Program-made: the position numbers and the translations under genes
Origin: Polyangiaceae bacterium
GTDB lineage: Bacteria; Myxococcota_A; Polyangia; Polyangiales; Polyangiaceae
Assembly (NCBI GenBank): GCA_041389725.1
Contig: JAWKRG010000003.1
Location: 186,001 to 250,000 of the forward strand
DNA: 64,000 nucleotides
Direction of reading: 5' to 3'
The notes under the pieces: model-generated
Seen by the model: only the letters and a program-made list of their open reading frames with translations
Databases searched by the model: none
Told to the model about the DNA's origin: nothing
Shown here: one piece after another, positions 29,232-36,720 of the stretch
Layout: each line of letters starts with the position of its first letter
Position numbering within the stretch: the first letter of the stretch is position 1

Positions 29232-30284
29232 TCAAGGAAGACGCGCGGCCAGGGTGACGACGCCCTGCCCCGCCAGGGCGGGCACTGAGAACACCTCCAG
29301 ATCGCGCTGCGCCGTGCGATCGAGAAAAACGAAGCGATCTCGACGAGTTGGTAGCACGGCATTCGCATCGAGACCGAGCGCTAGCACGTTCCATACGCTG
29401 AATCGAAGGCCCCCGCCCGCCACACCGGCTAGCCAAAGCCGCGAGTCGGGCCGAGGTGCCGCGACGCCGGTGGGCTCCGTCTGCAAGGAACCGAGCTCCG
29501 CCCCGGCGCAGGCTCGAGCCCCCACGGCAGACCCGAGTCGGAGGAAAACGCATGGTGCCAGTCGTCCAGCCAGGAGCGTGAACTGGGCCTGCGCGGCGTC
29601 GAGTTCGGCGAGGCCAGAACGCCGCAGCAGCGCGCCATCCAGTTCCGCTGCCATCCTGGGCGTCACCCACTGCGAGAGCGTCGCCCCGAGACGCAACCCC
29701 AGCACCGGACCCGGGGCCATGCTCCCGCTGTCCAGTTCCGCGCCGACTCCGATCCACGCGTCAAACGCCGCGTCCGCGGGCGCAGGCGGCGAGGCGCGCA
29801 CCACCGAAGGCGGCTCCGCTCGCTGCTGCGTCGTCGTTGTCGTAGAGGTTGCGGGCCGTGGAGGAGCGGGAACAGGCTCGTCCGGCTGCGCCTTGGGTAG
29901 TGCCGTGCTCGAGGGCGTGGGCTCCGCCTGTGCTCTTGGATCGATCGCAAGCGCGACCACGAAGGCGAGCGCTTCCAGCACCTCGCCACAACTGGTTGCG
30001 CTCACGTCCCGACTGGCTTCGGTTCCATCCTGCCAACGCATGCGAAGGCGACCGCGATGCCCACCTTCTTCCGCAACCACTTCCACGGTCGCGTGCAACT
30101 CCGCTGCCTCGCCTGATGCCACCACCGCCAGCGGCGTGCGTGCAGTAACTCCAGCATCGAATCCGCCGCGACCCGCGCAGTCCGCGGGAGCTCGAAGGGC
30201 AGTGTGAAAGCGCGTGGGCTGTGGCGACTCTTGCGCCAAGGCCGGAGCGGCGAAGGAGCAGATCACCAACGGCAGCCAGCGCAT
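29232..30284 (-). CDS. Exported protein with predicted outer-membrane beta-barrel domain
   Basis: 350 residues. A type I signal peptide (MRWLPLVICSFAAPALA, cleavage after ALA) is followed by a soluble domain (about 20-115) with a Cys pair (CAGRGG ... TSCGEVLEAL). Then comes a Pro/Thr-rich linker (about 118-165, including PAPPRPATSTTTTTQQ). The C-terminal half has alternating short amphipathic strands (WIGVGAELDSGS; GPVLGLRLGATLSQWVTP; LGLDANAVLPTRRDRFVFL) typical of a small outer-membrane barrel, although the last residue is Pro rather than Phe. It sits upstream of the sigma/anti-sigma pair and could be the surface sensor of that system; this is inference from context. Confidence 0.75.
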   Translation of the reverse strand: MRWLPLVICSFAAPALAQESPQPTRFHTALRAPADCAGRGGFDAGVTARTPLAVVASGEAAELHATVEVVAEEGGHRGRLRMRWQDGTEASRDVSATSCGEVLEALAFVVALAIDPRAQAEPTPSSTALPKAQPDEPVPAPPRPATSTTTTTQQRAEPPSVVRASPPAPADAAFDAWIGVGAELDSGSMAPGPVLGLRLGATLSQWVTPRMAAELDGALLRRSGLAELDAAQAQFTLLAGRLAPCVFLRLGSAVGARACAGAELGSLQTEPTGVAAPRPDSRLWLAGVAGGGLRFSVWNVLALGLDANAVLPTRRDRFVFLDRTAQRDLEVFSVPALAGQGVVTLAARLP

Positions 30285-30450
30285 GGGGACACGAGGCTAG
30301 TTTGGCGAGTCGACAGTCCGCAACAGAAGTCGACTCCGCACGCCATCAACTCCGCGGAGCGAATCCTCGGGGTGCGGACATGGCCGGACCTTTCGATTGG
30401 AGATCAGGGCTTGCGGCCGGCCCGCGCCCGGGCAATGACTCGCTTCGCAC

Positions 30451-31638
30451 ATGGCAGCACGAACAGTCGTTGTGCTCGTCGCGAGTAGTGCCATCGCACT
30501 CACGGGCTGCGGCGCGCTGCGTTCCTTGGCTGGGCGCAACACCGTTAGCCTGGAGGGCGCGCAGGTCACGAGCATGAGCGTCGATCTGCGCAAGGGCGAG
30601 AAGACCATCTGCCCCCGCGAGCGTGTGCAGATGGCGGTGTTCGCCGAAGCGCAGTTTCCCGGCGAGCAGCGACCTCAGCAACTCGAAACGTGGCACGGCG
30701 ACGCCGCGGCCAACCGCAACGGCAAGCTGGAATTCGACGAGTTCGCGTTCCACAGCGACATGGGTAGCTTCGACGCCGAGGGCTGGTTTTTACCCAACCC
30801 GGACTTGCAGGTCAGCGCAGGCCGTGAGTTCGCGCTGACCACCGCCTATCGTCGTCGCCCGGATCAGTTCACTTTCCACACCAGCTACAAGCCCGACTAT
30901 CACTGCATCACGACTGGCGGCGGTGAGGGGTCAATGGGCAATTCGGGCGCCAATGGCCAGTCTGGGACCGCGGGCACGGATGGCTCGTCGGGCTTCAGCG
31001 ACTCGGCCGGAGGCCCCGGCGGCGATGGACGTCCCGGCGGCAACGGTGGTGCGGGCGCTCCCGGCGGCCCGGGTCCACATCTCGTCGCGTACGCCACCTA
31101 CGTGTCCACTCCGTTCTATCCGCGCCTCATCGCCGTGCGCCTGGAAGGCAGCGCGACGGATCTAATCCTGGCGCATGCCGATGCGACCCTCACCTTGCTC
31201 GCTCGTGGCGGTGATGGCGGCGCAGGAGGCAATGGGGCCAACGGCGGACAGGGCGGTCGCGGTGGTAGCGGCAACCCCCCGGGCAACGGTGGCAACGGCG
31301 CGGCGGGCGGCAGTGGCGCCAGCGGCGGCAATGGCGGCCCGGGCGGCAACATCGAGCTCGTCGTCGACCAGCGCTTCGCGGATCTCGCACAACGAATCGT
31401 CCTAGACGTCTCTGGGGGTCGCGGCGGCGCTGCGGGCATCGCCGGCACAGGAGGACGACCTGGTAGCGGGGGCAGCGGGTTCTCGGGCGCAGCCAACGGG
31501 GCGGACGGCAGCGAAGGCAACGCCGGACAGGTCGGCACGAGCGGAAGCGACGGACCGAAAGGAACGAGTAGCGTGCGATCCGGAGACGTGGCCGACAAGT
31601 TCAGCGGCCTGTCGGCGATCACGTTGCTGAATCCATGA
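30451..31638 (+). CDS. Collagen-like Gly-rich lipoprotein
   Basis: 395 residues. The signal peptide MAARTVVVLVASSAIALTGC has lipobox LTGC. A globular domain (about 21-155) follows with a calcium-loop-like acidic segment NRNGKLEFDEF. Three Gly-X-Y-like tracts then appear: at about 157-208 (GNSGANGQSGTAGTDGSSG), at about 250-306 (GGAGGNGANGGQGGRGGSG), and at about 325-378, separated by beta-rich pieces (YPRLIAVRLEGSATDLILAH). These could form triple-helix or polyglycine-like rods projecting from the surface. The stop overlaps the start of the next gene by 4 bp (ATGA), so the two products are probably made together. Confidence 0.85.
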   Translation: MAARTVVVLVASSAIALTGCGALRSLAGRNTVSLEGAQVTSMSVDLRKGEKTICPRERVQMAVFAEAQFPGEQRPQQLETWHGDAAANRNGKLEFDEFAFHSDMGSFDAEGWFLPNPDLQVSAGREFALTTAYRRRPDQFTFHTSYKPDYHCITTGGGEGSMGNSGANGQSGTAGTDGSSGFSDSAGGPGGDGRPGGNGGAGAPGGPGPHLVAYATYVSTPFYPRLIAVRLEGSATDLILAHADATLTLLARGGDGGAGGNGANGGQGGRGGSGNPPGNGGNGAAGGSGASGGNGGPGGNIELVVDQRFADLAQRIVLDVSGGRGGAAGIAGTGGRPGSGGSGFSGAANGADGSEGNAGQVGTSGSDGPKGTSSVRSGDVADKFSGLSAITLLNP

Positions 31639-32930
31639 TTCTCTCCCGTCGTCAGTTTGGCAGCGCGTGCTTGGTGCTCGCCAGCAGCTGCCAGCCGCGC
31701 GCACCAGAAACGCCCTTGGCGCACCTCTACGGCCGAGACTGGGTCACGGGCGCCTACACCCACTACGCCGACGCCCATCGCCGCGTGGAGGGCCACGCAA
31801 GAGACGAAAGCGTGACGGCGCGCCGCGTGCTGGCACAACAAGGCGTCGACGCCCTCGCCATGCTTCAGCGCCGCGAAGTGCCCTTTTGGGTGCGAGTGAG
31901 CGCAGACTCCCAGAGCTTTCGCGTGGAGCGCAGTGTTCCAGAACGCCTGACCTTCACTGCCAACATGAGCGCCGACGAGCGCAATGCCGCCACCCGAGCC
32001 TGGAAGTTGGCGCGCGAGCACATCCAGCAAGACTACGAGGACGTGCGCGCCCTGGACGGTGCCCTCGGTCGACTGCTTGCCTCGGTCGGCGAGCTGCGTC
32101 ATGCCGTCGACGTTGGCGGAATCGAGCAGTTCCGCATCTGTCGGCAGCTGACTGTGCTCGACGAAGGCGGTGAACTGCCCTTTCAGCTTCCGTACCAAGT
32201 GAGTCGCGACGACTACCGCTCGATCTTGCTGCTGTTGCTCGATCGTCTCGAGACCGAGGGACAGCGCCTGGAACGTTTGGAGTCGTCGCTGGTGGCCATG
32301 GGGCTGACCGCGCGGGCAGCGGACTCGGGCTCCCTCAGCCTGTCCCGCAATCTGGAAAAGGTGCTGCTCTCCGTGGACCAAGACGCCGCGAACCTCGAAG
32401 CAGCCGACACGCAATACCCTGAGGGCGAGGCGCAGTCGGCCGCCATGCGGCGGGCGCTCGCGCTGCGTGCGCGCATCGTGGCCAGCCCCGAGTACGTGGC
32501 GTGGCTGCGGGCGGAGCGCGCCGCCATGGACGTGATCGGACAGTTCCTTTCCATCATCGACACCGCGACGGGACTCCCAGCGTCGGCGCTGTACCGTCAG
32601 ATCCTCGGTCTATGGCGGGGCGATGGGGACTATCTCGACTTCCTTCAACTGGCGATGAGCATGGTGCCCGGAGGCACTGCGCTGCGCTCGACATTGGATC
32701 AAGCCGTGGATCACACCCAACGCGCGCGCCGAATGCTACGCAAAGCCGAGCAGGTCAGCGCTACGCTGCGTGGAGCTCGCGAAGACGGCAGCGCGCTGCT
32801 GGAACAAGGGGGCCTGCTCAACGTCGCCACCTCCAAGGCGCAGGCGCTCTTGCCCAAGCAACTCGTGTTCTACGAACAAGCGGAAGAGGCCGAGCGCGTT
32901 CGTCAAGAGCTCCGCGAGCGCATGCGTTGA
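31635..32930 (+). CDS. Helical lipoprotein with twin-arginine-like signal
   Basis: 431 residues, translationally coupled (ATGA) to the collagen-like lipoprotein. The N-terminus MILSRRQFGSACLVLASSC combines an SRRQF twin-arginine-like motif with lipobox ASSC, suggesting Tat-dependent export and lipid anchoring. The rest is almost entirely helical with charged heptads (RDDYRSILLLLLDRLETEGQ; AEEAERVRQELRERM), and a short membrane-like or buried segment lies near 305-325 (MDVIGQFLSIIDTATGLP). No known domain is recognised. Coupling and shared localisation suggest a complex with the collagen-like protein. Confidence 0.78.
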   Translation: MILSRRQFGSACLVLASSCQPRAPETPLAHLYGRDWVTGAYTHYADAHRRVEGHARDESVTARRVLAQQGVDALAMLQRREVPFWVRVSADSQSFRVERSVPERLTFTANMSADERNAATRAWKLAREHIQQDYEDVRALDGALGRLLASVGELRHAVDVGGIEQFRICRQLTVLDEGGELPFQLPYQVSRDDYRSILLLLLDRLETEGQRLERLESSLVAMGLTARAADSGSLSLSRNLEKVLLSVDQDAANLEAADTQYPEGEAQSAAMRRALALRARIVASPEYVAWLRAERAAMDVIGQFLSIIDTATGLPASALYRQILGLWRGDGDYLDFLQLAMSMVPGGTALRSTLDQAVDHTQRARRMLRKAEQVSATLRGAREDGSALLEQGGLLNVATSKAQALLPKQLVFYEQAEEAERVRQELRERMR

Positions 32931-33065
32931 TGCGGCGATGCGCGAATGGGGCGCATCTGCTGACACGGCCAGGCGCAGTTCGAGCGTTCTCACACTGCGA
33001 AGCGCAATTCGAGCCGGGTGGCAATTGCGCGTGGCGCGCTTCGGACTCCGTGCTAGCTCGACGCG

Positions 33066-34388
33066 ATGCACAAGTCAGGCGCACTGGCAGCGTGGTTCTC
33101 GGGTTTGGTGCTCTTCGCGAGTTCTCTGAGCATCACGGGTTGCGGTAGCGAGGACAGCAGCGGGGGCACGCCGGCAAGCGGCGGTAGCGGAGCCGCGTCC
33201 GGAGGCAGCAACAGCGGCGGTGCGAACACTGGCGGGGCGAACACCGGCGGCGCCTCCGCGGGCAGCGGTGGCACTGGCGCAGGGGGCAACGCAGGCAGCG
33301 GTGGAAGCGCGTGCGTGCGCACTCCCGCCCCGGCGGACGCAGAGCGCGTCGTCGTCATCAGTCACTCCTACGACGCCAACAGCAAGCCGGCGGGCAGCTA
33401 CGAGACGCTGACGCTGCAGAGCGACGGCACGCTGGCCAAGACAGGCACCACTTTCGCCATGGGTCGCAGTGTCACCGGGGAAATCGTCTTCACCCCGGAC
33501 GGAAAGCTGGGCTTCGTCGCCACCGACGACGGCAACGTCGGTGTCTTCCGTGTCGACAGCCCGACCCAGGTGACCGTCCTGCATCAAGGCTTCGCCGGCA
33601 ACTACTACGCGACGAAGCTGGCGATGAGTCCGGACGGCTCTCGCTTGTTCGTCATCGACGGCGAGTGGCGGAACATCGGTGGCGGCATCTACGCCATCGA
33701 CATCGACTGCAACGACGACTTGACGAACGCGGGCCTGGTCGCAGCGGGCAAGTTGCCCCAGGGCTTGGTCTTTCTCAGCGGCAATCGCGCCGTCGTCCCG
33801 GCGCACGATCTGCTCGCGAGTCCCCTGGATCAGCACGTGCACCTGCTCGACTGGTCCGCGTCGCCCTCGGTGCTCGCCAGCGCCATCGCCTTCGGCCAAG
33901 ACACGCCAATCGTCTCGAACGCGGCGGTCACGCAAGACGAAAAGTACGTGCTGATCGGCGACAACAGCGGCTTTTCGACCGTGCCCAATCGTGTGGCGGT
34001 GGTCGAGCTGAACGGCAACTCCTTGAAGCCACTGCAGGAGCTATCGCCCTTGGAGGACCCGGCAGATCTGGAGACCAGTCCCTTCGACGACACGGCGCTG
34101 GTCAGCAGTGGCATTGGCGACGCCCTGGTCGTGCTCAGCCACAACGCGAGCGCACCAACTGCGCCCTTCACGCACGCCGAGCTCACCTACAGCGGAGACC
34201 CGCCACAGCTCCCCGTCGACATGGTGCAAATCCGGCGAGGCGCACTCGAAGGCGTGGTGCTCGTCGCGGAAGTCACTGGCATCCGCAAGGTGCGCTTCCA
34301 GAACGGTGCGCCGCCAATCGATCAAGGCCGCTTCGATCTGGGCGCCGGCACCGAGAACATCATCGGCGCCATCGGCGTCACGCCCTGA
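33066..34388 (+). CDS. YVTN-like beta-propeller lipoprotein
   Basis: 440 residues. The signal peptide MHKSGALAAWFSGLVLFASS ends in lipobox ITGC. The linker GGSNSGGANTGGANTGGASA (about 30-80) is followed by a propeller made of repeated units with the NHL/YVTN pattern: IVFTPDGKLGFVATDDGNVG, then LAMSPDGSRLFVIDG, and AAVTQDEKYVLIGDNSG. About six to seven blades fit the remaining length. Likely a surface binding protein. It stands alone, ending at a hairpin shared with the convergent SUMF1-kinase fusion gene. Confidence 0.85.
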   Translation: MHKSGALAAWFSGLVLFASSLSITGCGSEDSSGGTPASGGSGAASGGSNSGGANTGGANTGGASAGSGGTGAGGNAGSGGSACVRTPAPADAERVVVISHSYDANSKPAGSYETLTLQSDGTLAKTGTTFAMGRSVTGEIVFTPDGKLGFVATDDGNVGVFRVDSPTQVTVLHQGFAGNYYATKLAMSPDGSRLFVIDGEWRNIGGGIYAIDIDCNDDLTNAGLVAAGKLPQGLVFLSGNRAVVPAHDLLASPLDQHVHLLDWSASPSVLASAIAFGQDTPIVSNAAVTQDEKYVLIGDNSGFSTVPNRVAVVELNGNSLKPLQELSPLEDPADLETSPFDDTALVSSGIGDALVVLSHNASAPTAPFTHAELTYSGDPPQLPVDMVQIRRGALEGVVLVAEVTGIRKVRFQNGAPPIDQGRFDLGAGTENIIGAIGVTP

Positions 34389-34405
34389 CCCAGCCTTCAC
34401 GTACC

Positions 34406-34421
34406 GGGCGCCATCGCGCCC
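34406..34421. terminator. Hairpin between convergent genes
   Basis: Perfect 6-bp stem GGGCGC/GCGCCC with a CATC loop, filling the 35-bp gap between the propeller lipoprotein (stop 34388) and the fusion gene (stop 34424). No T-tract. Confidence 0.5.
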
Positions 34422-34423
34422 TC

Positions 34424-36532
34424 CTAATCCCAACACAGCACTTCGCGCGTGCCGTAGCGGCGCTCGAGCTTTGCCACGTGCTCGAGCAAGAGCGTGCGCT
34501 GCTTCCAGAACACGAAGAAGCGTCTTCGCTGCCTGGCGTCGGCGTCGGGATAGAGCCGACGCAACGTGCTGTCCTGATCGAGGCCGCGAATGCGGTCGAT
34601 GAAGGACGCGCTGAAGCGCTGCACCGCTTCGAGGCGCGCCTCGAGCTTCGGATGCACGCCTTCGCGAAAGGTGGCGCCGTTGTCGATGCTGACCACTCGC
34701 CCCTCCGCGACGTGGCAGTTCGCCCCGTAGAACTCGGCCTTTTCGCTCATGCGGTCCCAGTTGCCGATCAAGAAGTCGAAGGCGAAGAGCTGACTCAGCT
34801 GCCGCGCCAGCTCGCCGGCGCGCATGCCGCGCAGCTCGCGCTCCATGTGTTTGCGGTGAATCGCAGAATTGCGTGCCTGCTTCACCGAGAACGCGTCGAT
34901 GGCGGCGAAGCCCAGACGGGAAAGCGCCACGCCCGCGGGCGGTTGCGCGAGCCACGGGCGCCACACGTCTTCGTGCTCCACTGGCAGCTCCACCAAGTGC
35001 GGAACCCAGTCCTCTGCGGCGCCGTGGAGATACTGCCGTCCGTCGAGGTCACGCCACACCAGATCCCGAAAGTTCCTGCGCGCGTAGGTGTCCTGCGCTT
35101 CACCGGACACGCGAGCGTAGAGCGCGTCGAACACGCCCTTCTCCAAGCGCACCGGTTCGTTCTTGGGCACGTAGAAGGCGCAGCGCAACAGTTCGCACAA
35201 GCGCCAGGACGCGATCTCCGACGTGTAGTCGCTGGCGCCGCGGGTCTGATCGGGCTTGAAGGCGTAGAGGGGCGCGCCTTCGCGCAGCAAGCGCAGCGTG
35301 ATGGTCGAGCCACCGCCCAGGTACTTGATGGCGTCGATCTCCGACTCGAGACCGAGCTCGCGCCCCTTGCTGGCAAAGCCCGGATCCCGCCACAGGCTTT
35401 CGTCATAGAGTTTGTTTAGGGTCTCGTCCCAGGGCGTCGCGGCAAGCGCCTCCCGCAGTTGGCGTCGTGCGGCGGCCGCCTTGTCGTCAGAGAAGAGGCG
35501 CTTCACTCGTTTTTCGAGGTCGGCGCGCGCCGTCGTCGGTGCCGCCCCGGATTCGCCCGTAGGCGCGCCGGAATCGGCAATCGCCGGGTCCTTGCAGCAG
35601 CGCGCGCCCGTGGAGTAGTCCCAGTAGCCCGCGGGATGCGCGTCCACCGCGGCGTCGCACCCAGCTTTGGTGTAGCGGGTGTACGCCGCGCCCAGGAACA
35701 CGCCTTTGTCGTCGTCCACCCACTCGTCCAAGTTGCCGACCATGTCGTAGACGGCATCTTTGCCCCAGGGGCTTTTGCAGGTGGGCGTCGCGCCGGTCTT
35801 GCGCAACAGCGGCTCGCCGTCGAGGGTCTGCAGGTTCAGTCGTGGGTCGATCACGCTGGCAGACGGCTTGCCGAACAGAATGCGGGATGGATGCATGCCG
35901 CGCCCCAGGTTGCACTGCACGCGCTCGTACTTGTTGCCGTAGGGGTACTTGTTGCCCATCTCGCCGCGACACGCCGTACGCCATTCGCTGCGGCGACAGA
36001 GGCGCTTGCCAGCCACCTCGCAGGCCGCGCGAGCCGTGTCGCGGGACAAGTAGCCACTCGGAAACACGTTGGGAACGGAGCGCGCCTGCGCCACGAAATG
36101 GCCTCCGCGCTGAAGCTCACTGAGCGCCGGATAGTCGAGGACAGCGTCGGCCCCGGCGTCCACTGTGGCGCTGAGCTTCTTCGCTTCGCCTTTTCGCTCG
36201 CGCAAAAACCCGTCGTACTCCTTGCGCACGGGGTAGTAGGGCGAGAGCGTTTCACCACTGGCCTGATCGCTGAGCGAAACCTCGAAGCGATCGACGCACA
36301 CGTGTCCTGCTACGAGCACCATGTCCGGCGGACACGGCGCCGCCACCTTCGGCGTCGCGGGCGCCTTGGCAGCAGCGGCCGTGGGCGATGCCGAGGACCT
36401 GGCCGCTGCGATGGGTGGGGCGGCTTCCGCCGGGCCCGAGCTGATCGGCGGCGGCGCGGGCGCGGGACTCTGCTCGCGACGACAAGACCAAGCCGTCACG
36501 CCAAGACAAAGGAGCAGGGCCGCGCGCCGCAC
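34424..36532 (-). CDS. Lipoprotein fusing a SUMF1/FGE-like domain to a Fam20/HipA-like kinase domain
   Basis: 702 residues. Signal peptide MRRAALLLCLGVTAWSC (lipid-anchored Cys17), then a Pro/Ala linker to about 65. Residues about 66-315 are a SUMF1/formylglycine-generating-enzyme-like domain: HVCVDRFEVS, GKRLCRRSEWRTACRG, the DMVGNLDEWVDDD core and the terminal GARCC. Residues about 375-700 look like an atypical protein kinase of the Fam20/HipA class: Gly loop YLGGGST (404-410), Lys426 in AFKPD, Glu439, the catalytic-loop-like NWDR (591-594, where many relatives have DRH) and metal-binding IDNG (616-619). I infer an exported enzyme or binding protein; whether the FGE part is catalytic is unclear. 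Not obviously in an operon. Confidence 0.8.
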   Translation of the reverse strand: MRRAALLLCLGVTAWSCRREQSPAPAPPPISSGPAEAAPPIAAARSSASPTAAAAKAPATPKVAAPCPPDMVLVAGHVCVDRFEVSLSDQASGETLSPYYPVRKEYDGFLRERKGEAKKLSATVDAGADAVLDYPALSELQRGGHFVAQARSVPNVFPSGYLSRDTARAACEVAGKRLCRRSEWRTACRGEMGNKYPYGNKYERVQCNLGRGMHPSRILFGKPSASVIDPRLNLQTLDGEPLLRKTGATPTCKSPWGKDAVYDMVGNLDEWVDDDKGVFLGAAYTRYTKAGCDAAVDAHPAGYWDYSTGARCCKDPAIADSGAPTGESGAAPTTARADLEKRVKRLFSDDKAAAARRQLREALAATPWDETLNKLYDESLWRDPGFASKGRELGLESEIDAIKYLGGGSTITLRLLREGAPLYAFKPDQTRGASDYTSEIASWRLCELLRCAFYVPKNEPVRLEKGVFDALYARVSGEAQDTYARRNFRDLVWRDLDGRQYLHGAAEDWVPHLVELPVEHEDVWRPWLAQPPAGVALSRLGFAAIDAFSVKQARNSAIHRKHMERELRGMRAGELARQLSQLFAFDFLIGNWDRMSEKAEFYGANCHVAEGRVVSIDNGATFREGVHPKLEARLEAVQRFSASFIDRIRGLDQDSTLRRLYPDADARQRRRFFVFWKQRTLLLEHVAKLERRYGTREVLCWD

Positions 36533-36677
36533 ACGGGCATCACATCACGGACCGGCCCCTGCTGCACGATGCCAGGCGCGCCCTGCTCGGCACACCCAGT
36601 GTGCGCCAGAATGTGTCAGTCAGAGGTCCAGGAACGGTGATTCGACAAGGATTCCTTGCACACTTCGACTGTGCCGC

Positions 36678-36694
36678 TTGGCACGCAATGTGCT
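36678..36694 (+). promoter_or_regulatory. Sigma-54-type promoter for the propeller lipoprotein
   Basis: TTGGCACGCAATGTGCT matches the -24/-12 consensus YTGGCACGrNNNTTGCW with the essential GG and GC dinucleotides correctly spaced; it differs only at the purine position (C) and the first T of TTGC (G). Transcription would begin near 36705, leaving a 16-nt leader with a GGAGGAG ribosome-binding site before ATG 36721. Confidence 0.5.
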
Positions 36695-36720
36695 GCTGCC
36701 ATCCGGCGGAGGAGTCGACC

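Noticed and set aside
36613..36623. GTGTCAGTCAG upstream of the propeller lipoprotein, matching half-sites near 45641
   Set aside because: Only one 11-base match without the opposite arm at N6 spacing and not overlapping a promoter; probably chance. The sigma-54 element explains this promoter better.
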